This document shows positions 19,525-27,282 of a stretch of 64,000 nucleotides of DNA, one piece after another. The DNA comes from Labrys sp. KNU-23 (lineage in GTDB: Bacteria; Pseudomonadota; Alphaproteobacteria; Rhizobiales; Labraceae). The DNA lies in NCBI RefSeq assembly GCF_008330945.1, contig NZ_CP043488.1, positions 744,001-808,000 of the forward strand. Direction: 5' to 3'. The translations under genes were made by a program, and so were the position numbers. The number at the start of each line of letters is the position of its first letter. Position 1 is the stretch's first letter. Under the pieces are notes generated by a model. It was not told the origin of the DNA and did no database searches. It saw only the letters and a list, made by a program, of their open reading frames with translations.

Positions 19525-20391
19525 TCACGCGGGGTGGGATGAGCGCTGCTTGAGCGGCGCAATCACGATGTTGATGCCGCGCGAGCGCAGCAATTCGACC
19601 TGGAGCGGGGCCATGCCGTCATCGACGATGATGGCATCGAACTCGCTGAGATTGCCCATGGCGTGCAAAGCACGGCGTTCGAATTTCGTATGGTCGGCGA
19701 GGAGGATCCGCTTGGCCGCGCTGTCGAACATCGCCCGCTTGGTCTCGACCATCTCCGCAGACTGGTGGAACACCATGTCGTCGGTGATGGCGGACATCGA
19801 TAGGAAGACGCAGTCGGCGCGAAGCCGGCGAATTTCCGTCGTGGTGGCAGGGCCCATGAAGGCGTTGCACCAATTGTAGTAGCGGCCCCCCAGGCCGAGC
19901 AGGGTCACGTCGCTCATTTCCTTCAACTCGTTCATCAGGATGATCGAGTTGGTGATCGCCGTCAGCGGCACGCGGGCTGCGATATGGGGGGCCATCTGCA
20001 GCACGGTGGTGGAATCGTCGAAGAAGACGGCCTGTCCGGCTTCCAGGAACTGGGCCGCCACCTGGGCGATCGCACGCTTTTCCACGGCCTGGCGCATGGA
20101 ACGGTAGACATCGCTCGACTCGACCAGGCTGGTGGGCGTCGCCGACACGATGCCCCTCGACTTGCGCAGCAGGCCGCGATTGATCAACTCGTCGAGATCG
20201 CGATGCACGGTCATCAAGCTGATGGCGAAACGTTCCGCCAGTTCCTCGATGCGCATGGTGCCCTCGGCCATTACCGCCTGCATGATGAGCTGGCGGCGGG
20301 CCAACTGTCGGGCATGGCGGCTGTCGCTCGGCACCTGATCGGCGATGATCTGTTCCAGCGTTTCGTCCTGCGTGGCTCTCGTCGATGTCAT
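19525..20391 (-). CDS. DeoR/GlpR-family transcriptional regulator
   Basis: This 288-aa repressor has an N-terminal DeoR helix-turn-helix (about residues 30-85; RRQLIMQAVMAEGTMRIEELAERF, then VHRDLDELINRGLLRKSRG) and a DeoRC sensor domain with FFDDSTTVLQM, TNSIILMNEL and the phosphate-binding-like LGLGGRYYNWCNAF. DeoRC domains usually sense phosphorylated sugars. The start at 20391 follows CGGAAACAGACCG; the upstream extension lacks a site. It lies between eryG and the FGGY kinase in the leftward operon and may control both divergent polyol operons, alongside EryD. Confidence 0.85.
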   Translation of the reverse strand: MTSTRATQDETLEQIIADQVPSDSRHARQLARRQLIMQAVMAEGTMRIEELAERFAISLMTVHRDLDELINRGLLRKSRGIVSATPTSLVESSDVYRSMRQAVEKRAIAQVAAQFLEAGQAVFFDDSTTVLQMAPHIAARVPLTAITNSIILMNELKEMSDVTLLGLGGRYYNWCNAFMGPATTTEIRRLRADCVFLSMSAITDDMVFHQSAEMVETKRAMFDSAAKRILLADHTKFERRALHAMGNLSEFDAIIVDDGMAPLQVELLRSRGINIVIAPLKQRSSHPA

Positions 20392-20495
20392 GTCGGTCTG
20401 TTTCCGGATTGTGCCGGGGCAGAATATCCCGAAGTGCGGGAATATGCCTGCCTGCAGCAATCACTGCTGTGGAAGGACGCGACACGCCCTGCGAG

Positions 20496-20524
20496 AGCCG
20501 GGATGGCCAACAGCCATCCCGGCT
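20496..20524 (-). terminator. perfect 12-bp hairpin downstream of eryG
   Basis: AGCCGGGATGGC and GCCATCCCGGCT are exact complements separated by a 5-nt loop and start seven bases beyond the eryG stop codon. There is no U-tract. It probably stabilises the binding-protein mRNA 3' end or attenuates the deoR-kinase-dehydrogenase part of the operon. Confidence 0.6.
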
Positions 20525-20530
20525 TCGTCA

Positions 20531-21478
20531 TTACTTGGCGAGCGTAAAGGCCGAGACATACTTGTCGACATTGTCCTTGGTGATCAGGACGCAGTCGAAG
20601 AGCTGCTTTTCGGTCGCCGCGCCGGTCTTGCCGGTCTTGATGAAGTTGTCGGCCTGGACGACCGCTTCCTTGGAGAAGACCGCAACCGGTTGCAGCACAG
20701 TGTATTGCAGTTCGCCGGCCTTGATGGCGGCAACCGCGTCCGGCGAGCCGTCGAAGCCGCCGACCTTGACCTTGCTGAGCTTGCCGGCTTCCTTCAGGGC
20801 CGCGATGGCGCCGAGGGCCATCTCGTCATTGCCGGAGATCACGCCGATGATGTCGGGATGGGCCTGCAGCATCGACTGCATCTTCTGGTAGCCCTGGGCG
20901 CGATCCCAGTTGGCGACTTCCTGGGCCGACTTGGTCAGGTCGGGATATTGCGTCAGCACGGTTTCATAGCCGTTGGAGCGGGTGGCCGCGTTGTTGTCGG
21001 CGGGGTTGCCGAACAGCTCGACATATTTGCCGGATTTGGCGATCGAATTCACCCATTGCTCGGCACCGACGGCGGCGCCCTGCGCATTGTTCGATACGAG
21101 CTGCGCCTTGGCCAGGCCCTCCTTGTTGATCTCGGCATTGACGAGGAACACCGGAATGCCGGCATCGACGGCCTTCTTGACCGCGCCGACCGAACCATCG
21201 GCATTGGCCGGGTCGAGGATGATGGCGGCGGACTTGTTGGTGATGGCGGTATCGATCAGCGTGCTCTCGGTGTTGGTGTCGCCCTTATGGGCGGCGACCG
21301 AGGCGGTGTAGCCGAGCTGCTCGGCGGTCTTCTTGGCGACCTCGCCCTCCGTGAACCAGTACGGATTGGCCGGATCGGTGACGATGACCGAGATCAGGCC
21401 GGCCGCCGAGGCCGAGCCGATCAGCAATGGGGTCACGGCGACGGCCGCGACCAGCAAACGCATGCCTTTTTTCAACAT
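20531..21478 (-). CDS. eryG: Erythritol-type ABC transporter periplasmic binding protein
   Basis: This periplasmic sugar/polyol-binding protein (315 aa) belongs to the ribose-binding family. The signal peptide MKKGMRLLVAAVAVTPLL ends near GSASA. Binding motifs include SVIVTDPANPYWFTEGE, ILDPANADGSVG, GVISGNDEMALGA and VKVGGFDGSPDAV. The whole chain strongly recalls rhizobial EryG as I remember it. GGGAGATGCCC precedes the ATG. It is cotranscribed after eryF and followed by a strong hairpin. Linked to a full ery catabolic operon, it almost certainly delivers erythritol, perhaps also other polyols. Confidence 0.88.
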   Translation of the reverse strand: MLKKGMRLLVAAVAVTPLLIGSASAAGLISVIVTDPANPYWFTEGEVAKKTAEQLGYTASVAAHKGDTNTESTLIDTAITNKSAAIILDPANADGSVGAVKKAVDAGIPVFLVNAEINKEGLAKAQLVSNNAQGAAVGAEQWVNSIAKSGKYVELFGNPADNNAATRSNGYETVLTQYPDLTKSAQEVANWDRAQGYQKMQSMLQAHPDIIGVISGNDEMALGAIAALKEAGKLSKVKVGGFDGSPDAVAAIKAGELQYTVLQPVAVFSKEAVVQADNFIKTGKTGAATEKQLFDCVLITKDNVDKYVSAFTLAK

Positions 21479-21508
21479 TGGGCATCTCCCTTGATTGGTG
21501 AAGTTGTC

Positions 21509-21526
21509 TGCCGTCGCAAGACGGCA
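21509..21526. repeat. small GNRA-type hairpin between eryF and eryG
   Basis: TGCCGTC-GCAA-GACGGCA lies in the 107-bp gap upstream of eryG. It may be an mRNA processing or stability element that sets the relative level of binding protein. Confidence 0.4.
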
Positions 21527-21585
21527 ACGATCCCACTGCAGATCTGTTGTTGTTGCCGAAATGGGAAAGTTTCTGTGCGGGCCAC

Positions 21586-22629
21586 CTAGCCTTGTCGGCC
21601 GCGGGCCTTGTACTGGATCGAGTTGAGCAGGACGGCGAGCACGATCACCGTGCCGGTGAAGACGGTCTGCCAGTAGGAGGACACGCCGATGATCACCAGC
21701 CCGTCCGACAGGAAGCCGATGACGAAGGCGCCGAGCATCGTGCCCTGCACCGTGCCGCGGCCGCCGGTGAGCGCGGCACCGCCGATCACCACGGCCGCGA
21801 TGGCCGTGAGTTCATAGGTGGTGCCCGCTGTGGGGCCGGCCGAAGTCAGCTGTGAGGACAATACCAGGCCGGCGATCGCCGACAGGATGCCGGAGACGGT
21901 GTAGACCGTGATCTGCACGCGCTTGACCGGGACGCCCGACAATTCGGCGGCGCGGGCATTGCCGCCCGAGGCATAGAGCCAGCGGCCGAAGGCGGAACGG
22001 CCGAGTACCAGCGCGGTGACGATGGCGAGCGCGGCCAGGATCAGCACCGAGATCGGCACGCCGAACAGACGATTGAAGCCCAGCCACTCGAAGCCGGTAT
22101 TGCCGAGATCGGCATGGCCGGAGAGATTGTTGTAGGTGAGGCCGTTGGTCATCAGCAGCGCCACGCCGCGGGCGACATACATCACACCCAGCGTTGCCAC
22201 GAAGGCAGGCACCCGGAACCAGGCGATGAGCACGCCGTTCAAGGCTCCGACCAGCCCGCCGACCACCAAGGTCAAGATGACGATGGCCCAGACCGGCGGG
22301 TAGAGGATGACACCGGCCACTTGCAGGGTCACGCCCCCCATCAGGAAGCCGGCGACGCAGCCGGACAGGGCCAGCACCGAACCCACCGAAAGATCGATGC
22401 CGCCATTGAGGATCACCAGCAGCATGCCGAGCGCCAGGACGCCGTAGATGGCGACATGCGAAGCCATCGTCAGGAAATTGCTGAGCGTGAAATAATTCGG
22501 CGACAGGAATGAAAAGACTGCGACGATGAGGATCAGGGCGAAGAAGGCGCGTCCCTCGAGCAGCAGCCGGCCGAGGCCGGGCCTCGATCCTTGCCCCTTG
22601 GCGCTCGTACTTGCAGCGGTTTGCGACAT
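21586..22629 (-). CDS. eryF: Erythritol-type ABC transporter permease
   Basis: This RbsC-type permease (347 aa) has eight to ten hydrophobic helices. Family motifs are LLVILNGGIDLSVGSVLAL, VPAFVATLGVMYVARG and AAVVIGGAALTGGRGTVQG, the last being the ATPase-contacting loop. The first 25 residues are polar and cytoplasmic. It lies between the ATPase and binding-protein genes. The 127-bp gap before it holds an extragenic palindromic repeat (22651-22750), an unusual place for such an element within an operon. Confidence 0.88.
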   Translation of the reverse strand: MSQTAASTSAKGQGSRPGLGRLLLEGRAFFALILIVAVFSFLSPNYFTLSNFLTMASHVAIYGVLALGMLLVILNGGIDLSVGSVLALSGCVAGFLMGGVTLQVAGVILYPPVWAIVILTLVVGGLVGALNGVLIAWFRVPAFVATLGVMYVARGVALLMTNGLTYNNLSGHADLGNTGFEWLGFNRLFGVPISVLILAALAIVTALVLGRSAFGRWLYASGGNARAAELSGVPVKRVQITVYTVSGILSAIAGLVLSSQLTSAGPTAGTTYELTAIAAVVIGGAALTGGRGTVQGTMLGAFVIGFLSDGLVIIGVSSYWQTVFTGTVIVLAVLLNSIQYKARGRQG

Positions 22630-22650
22630 GGGCAGGCCTCCTAAAAGCCT

Positions 22651-22750
22651 AGAGCGTTCTGCGATCTGCCGGCATCGGCAGGGGTCGCAAGGTCGTGTCG
22701 AAACAAAGAGTTAGAGCAAAGGTGCGGTTCATCCGAATGCGCCTTGCTCT
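22651..22750 (+). repeat. extragenic palindromic repeat, copy A
   Basis: This is a 100-bp element beginning AGAGCG and ending TTGCTCT, with inner blocks GCGATCTG and CAAAGAGTTAGAG. It matches copy B at 37678-37778 in the same orientation at roughly three quarters of positions by eye. It lies between eryE and eryF. This kind of repeat is frequent between genes in Hyphomicrobiales. Confidence 0.75.
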
Positions 22751-22756
22751 GGGGGA

Positions 22757-24301
22757 TCAGTGGACCACGGCTTCGCCGGAGGCGGCCATGATCTCGTCCT
22801 TGCTTGCGGTTGCGTCGAATTCGGCGACGATGCGGCCCTTGCGCATGACGATGATGCGATGCGCGACGGAGAGGCATTCGCCGACTTCGGAGGTGGAATA
22901 GACGACGGCAAGACCCCGGCGCGCGCCCTCGGCGAGAAGCCGGAACACTTCGGCCTTGGCGCCGATGTCGATGCCGCGGCTCGGCTCGTCGAGCAGGATC
23001 ACCTTGGGGTTGGTGGCCAGCATCTTGCCGATCACCACCTTTTGCTGGTTGCCGCCGGACAGCGAGCCGATGGGTGCTCCGCCACCCGCCGTCTTGACCG
23101 TGACCTTGCGGATGGTGTCGTCGATCAGCTGCTGCTCGATCCTCAGCGAGGTAAACAGGCCGCGCGTGAAGTCGGCGATCGAAGCCAGGGACAGGTTCTG
23201 GCCCACGCTCATGGTCTGGACCAGGCCATCGCGCTGCCGGTCTTCGGGAACCAGGGCCAGACCGGCCTGGATGCGCCGGGCGATGGTCAGGCCCGAGACC
23301 TCGTCATCCTCCAGCAGGATCTGGCCGGACGAGGCCTTGAGGCGCCCGGCCAGGGTTTCCAGCAGTTCGGTCCGGCCGGCGCCCATCAGGCCGTAGATGC
23401 AGACGATCTCGCCGGCCTTGACGTCCAGCGACAGCTTGTCGACCACGTTGTAGCCGCCACCGGCCGGATCCGGCACCGTGAGTTCGCGTACCGAAAGCGC
23501 GGTGGCGCCGAACGCGTAGCCCACCGGCGGGGAGCCGAGATCGTAATTCTCGCCCACCATGTTGCGCACGATCCATTTGAGGTCGATCTCGGCACGAGGG
23601 GCATAGGCCGTCATGGTGCCGTCGCGCAGGACGACGGCGTGATTGGTGATCTCGAGCGCTTCCTCGAGGTGGTGCGAGATGTAGACAATCGATACGCCCC
23701 GGCTGGTGAGGTCGCCGATGACCTTGAAGAGCACCGCCACTTCCGTTGCCGACAGGGCCGAGGTCGGCTCGTCCATGATCAGGATGCGGCTCCGGACCGA
23801 GAGGGCGCGTGCGATCTCGACGATCTGCTGCTGTCCGAGCCGCAATTCGCCGACCGGGGTCAGGGGATCGATGTCCTCTTCGAGTTCGGCCATCAGGGCG
23901 CGCGTTTCTTCTTCCTCCTTGGCGAAGTCGACGCCGGTGAGGCCCATGATCTCGCGCCCCATGAAGATATTGTCCCGCACCGACAAATTGGGTGCGAGGG
24001 AGAGTTCCTGGTGGATGATCGAGATACCCCGGTCGCGGGCATCCGACGCCGAGGAAAACACCACGGGCTGGCCATCGAGGAGGATCTCGCCCGATGTCGG
24101 CGTCACGATGCCCGACAGGACCTTCATGAGCGTCGATTTGCCGGCGCCATTCTCGCCGAACAAAGTCGTGACCTGGCCGCGATGAATGTCGAAGTTCACG
24201 CCTTTCAGGGCGTGGACATTGCCATAGGACTTGGCCACGTTGCGGGCGGCTAGCACGACCTCGGGTGCCTGTGCGCCGGAAGGAGAGGGGGCCTGGCTCA
24301 T
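22757..24301 (-). CDS. eryE: Erythritol-type ABC transporter ATP-binding protein (two fused domains)
   Basis: This sugar-import ATPase (514 aa) has tandem nucleotide-binding domains, as in RbsA/XylG. Domain 1 has Walker A GENGAGKST (about residue 50) and Walker B LIMDEPTSAL. Its signature is degenerate (LRLGQQQIVEIARA). Domain 2 has a degenerate Walker A GLMGAGRTE (about 300) and a good signature LSGGNQQKVVIGK. This asymmetry is normal for the family. The start overlaps the DUF2291 gene (ATGA). It drives uptake with EryF and EryG. Confidence 0.9.
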   Translation of the reverse strand: MSQAPSPSGAQAPEVVLAARNVAKSYGNVHALKGVNFDIHRGQVTTLFGENGAGKSTLMKVLSGIVTPTSGEILLDGQPVVFSSASDARDRGISIIHQELSLAPNLSVRDNIFMGREIMGLTGVDFAKEEEETRALMAELEEDIDPLTPVGELRLGQQQIVEIARALSVRSRILIMDEPTSALSATEVAVLFKVIGDLTSRGVSIVYISHHLEEALEITNHAVVLRDGTMTAYAPRAEIDLKWIVRNMVGENYDLGSPPVGYAFGATALSVRELTVPDPAGGGYNVVDKLSLDVKAGEIVCIYGLMGAGRTELLETLAGRLKASSGQILLEDDEVSGLTIARRIQAGLALVPEDRQRDGLVQTMSVGQNLSLASIADFTRGLFTSLRIEQQLIDDTIRKVTVKTAGGGAPIGSLSGGNQQKVVIGKMLATNPKVILLDEPSRGIDIGAKAEVFRLLAEGARRGLAVVYSTSEVGECLSVAHRIIVMRKGRIVAEFDATASKDEIMAASGEAVVH

Positions 24302-24954
24302 TTCACCGTCACCGCCACGGGTGTGATCAACCAGTTTTCCGGGTTCACCAGCCGGAAGGCACCGACGATCTCCAGGGTCTTGCCGGTGAGGTTGGCGGTG
24401 TCGATGCCGGTGAGTACCTGTTTCTTCATCTCGCGATTGATGGCCGAGCCGGCGTTCTGATACTCGATCTGGTTCTTGAACTGACCGAAGGCGATATCGC
24501 CCGGCGCGTCGCGAAGGTCGGTTCCGTTGATGGCAGGGCCGGTCTGGACGCGTACGCCGATGGAGGCCGGCAGCCCATCCACCGTGAGCTTGTAGATGCC
24601 CGCCTTCTGCTCGCCGGCGACGCCGGTGAGGCGGACGGGAATGATGGAACCGGTGGAGGCTGCGGTTCCGTATTTCGTGGCGGCTGCCGCCTTGTCGGCG
24701 AGAATCTCGGGTGCGAGGGTCTTGGCCTCGACGGCGCGCTGCTCGATGGCCGCCTTGACCTGCGGGAAATGCTCGGCGCCATAGCTGTCGGGCGAAAAGG
24801 CCGCCTGGCGCACATCGTCCTTGGAGCCGATCTGCACGATGCGGGTGTCGAAGGCGATGCCCGCGGCGACGAGAACGGCAAGAGCTGGCACGATCAGCCG
24901 ACGCCAGCCAGCGGCGGCCGGTGCCCTCGCGGATGCACCATGACTATTGCTCAT
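24298..24954 (-). CDS. DUF2291 membrane-anchored periplasmic protein
   Basis: A protein of 218 aa with one N-terminal membrane segment (about residues 20-36, LIVPALAVLVAAGIAFDTR) and a periplasmic remainder. Conserved-looking parts are YGAEHFPQV, YGTAASTG and the C-terminal FRLVNPENWLITPVAVTV. I recognise it as a DUF2291-type protein, usually found beside ribose/erythritol ABC transporters; its function is not known. It is first in the leftward polyol operon and overlaps eryE by four bases. Start codons at 24954 and 24969 are both poorly supported by ribosome sites; I chose 24954. Confidence 0.75.
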   Translation of the reverse strand: MSNSHGASARAPAAAGWRRLIVPALAVLVAAGIAFDTRIVQIGSKDDVRQAAFSPDSYGAEHFPQVKAAIEQRAVEAKTLAPEILADKAAAATKYGTAASTGSIIPVRLTGVAGEQKAGIYKLTVDGLPASIGVRVQTGPAINGTDLRDAPGDIAFGQFKNQIEYQNAGSAINREMKKQVLTGIDTANLTGKTLEIVGAFRLVNPENWLITPVAVTVK

Positions 24955-25141
24955 GACGAAGCCCACCATTTTCGCTGCATGCGACCAGGAAACGGGGATG
25001 AGGGAATGCCCGGCCGAGGCTCGCGCCGGTCTGTGCCGCAAGCGCGGACCCGGTGCGCCGAATGCGCAGCATGGCTCCTCCCATTCTGCCGCTGATGCGA
25101 CCCGCTCTCACGGGCCGGAACGGCTCTCTCGCTGATCATTG

Positions 25142-25156
25142 AGATATGTTATATCT
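25142..25156. promoter_or_regulatory. operator-like palindrome AGATAT-GTT-ATATCT
   Basis: This is a perfect 6-bp inverted repeat with a 3-bp spacer. It contains ATGTTATA, which recurs inverted at 25182-25189 and as ATGTTAT at 25506-25512 near the opposite promoter. It overlaps the -10 of the leftward promoter, so a bound DeoR or EryD repressor would shut that promoter off. Confidence 0.55.
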
Positions 25157-25175
25157 GTGTTTTATAAAACGTCAA
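25148..25175 (-). promoter_or_regulatory. sigma70-like promoter for the leftward transporter operon
   Basis: Reading leftward, -35 TTGACG (25170-25175), a 16-bp spacer and -10 TATAAC (25148-25153) are all present. Transcription would start near 25141. The -10 lies within the AGATATGTTATATCT palindrome. Confidence 0.6.
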
Positions 25176-25528
25176 CAGAGTTATAACATGGACTCGTTGG
25201 GCCGGTGAGAAAGTTTCCTGGAAAGAGCAGTCTCTCGGTGCGTTTCCCTCGATGGTGCGGAGGTGATCTCTGGCGTGGCAGTGCGATCCGCTGCGTGGTC
25301 GTCAGCCCGAAGAGTTGGTGTGTAAAATATCGGAAAGTATGATTTTTATGTATATTAATCAATAAGTTAAATCAGTTTAATCAACTCAGGAAATTGAGAA
25401 GTCTCGCGATTTTCGGCTTCGTTTTGGCTGTGGTGTCCGGAGGGTGGTTCCGGCTTTCGGATGCACCTTCGTCTTTTAGAGGCAGGCGCAATCGAATGAA
25501 ATAATATGTTATCTCAGCAATAAATTAC

Positions 25529-25556
25529 GTGACGTATGATATCTTTGTGATATATG
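25529..25556 (+). promoter_or_regulatory. sigma70-like promoter for eryABCDHI
   Basis: GTGACG (25529-25534), a 16-bp spacer and TATATG (25551-25556) mirror the leftward promoter. TGATAT occurs at 25538 and again 11 bases later at 25549, one helical turn apart, so a repressor could bind within the promoter. An ATGTTAT box lies just upstream at 25506. Confidence 0.5.
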
Positions 25557-25680
25557 AAACACAGTGATCGAAGATCGATGCGCACGGCGGAAATCGTCGG
25601 CGACGTGGGAGGCCTGGCCCTGCCTGGGAGATGTTTCATGCGCGGAAGTGTCGACCCGTCAGTTCGCAAAGGATGTTGCG

Positions 25681-27282
25681 ATGCCCGCTGATCTGCTGAT
25701 CGGGGTGGATGCCGGGACCTCGGTGATCAAGGCTGTCGCCTTCGATTTCGGCGGCCGACAGGTCGGGGCCTCGTCCGTACCCAATCGCTACCAACGTGGG
25801 CCTGACGGTTCGGCCACCCAGTCACTGGAGGTGACCTGGGCCGATTGTGTCACGGCGCTGCGAGGGCTGGCCGAGAAGGTTGAGAATCTGGCGGCTCGAA
25901 CGGCAGCGCTCGCCGTCACGGCCCAGGGCGACGGCACCTGGCTGGTGGGAGCGGACAATGTGCCGACGGCCGATGCCTGGCTATGGCTGGACGCACGGGC
26001 TGCGCCCACAGTGCAGGGCCTGGCGGCCTCGCCGCTGAACCGGGCACGCTTCGAGGCCACGGGCACGGGCCTCAATACCTGCCAGCAGGGGTCGCAAATG
26101 GCCCATATGGACCGTCACGACGCGTCCTTGCTCGACAGGGCCGAGGTGGCGCTGCACTGCAAGGACTGGCTCTATCTGAACCTGACGGGCGTGCGCGCCA
26201 CGGACCCGTCGGAAGCCAGCTTCACCTTCGGCAATTTCCGCACCCGCCGCTATGACGATGGGGTCGTGGAGGCCCTCGGCCTGACGCATCGGCGCAAATT
26301 GCTGCCGGAGATCATCGACGGCAGCCAGATCACGCATGCCCTCACGGTGCGCGCGGCCGAGCAGACGGGATTGCTGGCGGGCACGCCGGTGAGCCTGGGC
26401 TATGTCGACATGGTCATGGCCGCGCTGGGGGCGGGTGTCTATGGTGGTTCGGGCGATGCGGCCTGCTCGACCATCGGCTCGACCGGCGTCCACATGCGGG
26501 CCAAGAAGGCGGCGGACGTTCATCTCAATGCTGAAGGCACCGGCTATGTCATCGCCCTGCCGGTGCCCGGTGTCGTCACCCAGGTCCAGACCAACATGGC
26601 GGCCACGCTCAACCTCGACTGGGTGTTGACGATCGCGACCGACATTCTGGCCCAGATGGGCCACCCGGTCACGCATCAGGATTTGGTGAAGCGCATCGAT
26701 GGATGGCTGGCTGACAGCCGCCCGGGATCGCTCCTCTATCATCCCTATATTTCCGATGCCGGGGAACGCGGCCCCTTCGTCGATGCCGATGCCCGTGCCG
26801 GCTTCATCGGCCTTTCCGCCGGGCATCGCTATGCTGACCTTGTACGCGCCGTCGTCGAGGGCCTCGGCATGGCCATGCGCGACTGCTACGCCGCCATGGG
26901 CGACCTGCCGGCCGAGCTGCGCCTGGCCGGCGGTGCCGTGCGCTCGCGCTCTTTGCGCGGTGTGCTGTCAGCCGCGATCAACGCCCCGCTGCGCGTTTCC
27001 TCACGCGAGGAGGCCGGGGCCGCTGGCGCGGCGATGATGGCGGCGGTCGCCGTCGGCGCCTTCAAGGACATGGATGCCTGCGTCGCCCAGTGGGTGACGC
27101 CTCTCCTGGGCGCACCCGAACCGCCCGATCCGGCCCTGGCGAGCCTCTACGACCAATTATTCCCCGCCTTCAGGGCCTCGCGCCTCGAATTGATCCCGGC
27201 CTGGAAAGCGCTTGCGGCCGTCCGGCACGATGCCGGCGGGGCGGGCGCGGCGCCCGCCGCGGGAAGGAGCCTTGCAGTATGA
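25681..27282 (+). CDS. eryA: Erythritol kinase EryA (FGGY family)
   Basis: EryA phosphorylates erythritol to D-erythritol 1-phosphate. This 533-aa FGGY kinase has the phosphate loop IGVDAGTSVIKAVAFDFGG, a central ALHCKDWLYLNLTG, the adenosine-site ACSTIGSTGVHM and the C-terminal LRLAGGAVRSRSLRGVLSA. The ATG at 25681 follows AAAGGATG; the longer frame to 25564 lacks a ribosome site. The stop overlaps the eryB start (ATGA). It is first in an ery operon whose order A-B-C-D-H-I matches that of Brucella and Sinorhizobium. Confidence 0.92.
   Translation: MPADLLIGVDAGTSVIKAVAFDFGGRQVGASSVPNRYQRGPDGSATQSLEVTWADCVTALRGLAEKVENLAARTAALAVTAQGDGTWLVGADNVPTADAWLWLDARAAPTVQGLAASPLNRARFEATGTGLNTCQQGSQMAHMDRHDASLLDRAEVALHCKDWLYLNLTGVRATDPSEASFTFGNFRTRRYDDGVVEALGLTHRRKLLPEIIDGSQITHALTVRAAEQTGLLAGTPVSLGYVDMVMAALGAGVYGGSGDAACSTIGSTGVHMRAKKAADVHLNAEGTGYVIALPVPGVVTQVQTNMAATLNLDWVLTIATDILAQMGHPVTHQDLVKRIDGWLADSRPGSLLYHPYISDAGERGPFVDADARAGFIGLSAGHRYADLVRAVVEGLGMAMRDCYAAMGDLPAELRLAGGAVRSRSLRGVLSAAINAPLRVSSREEAGAAGAAMMAAVAVGAFKDMDACVAQWVTPLLGAPEPPDPALASLYDQLFPAFRASRLELIPAWKALAAVRHDAGGAGAAPAAGRSLAV

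Larger units (their letters stand above)
25042..25680. other. divergent polyol-operon control region
   Basis: This gap of about 640 bases separates the two polyol operons. Both ends carry sigma70-like promoters inside ATGTTAT-type boxes (described separately). The middle (25191-25500) holds no recognisable gene. It ends with a very AT-rich run (about 25318-25395), which could be a bent or IHF-bound segment. Confidence 0.6.

Noticed and set aside
22760..24253. 497-codon plus-strand frame opposite eryE
   Set aside because: Shadow of a clear two-domain ABC ATPase with Walker and signature motifs.
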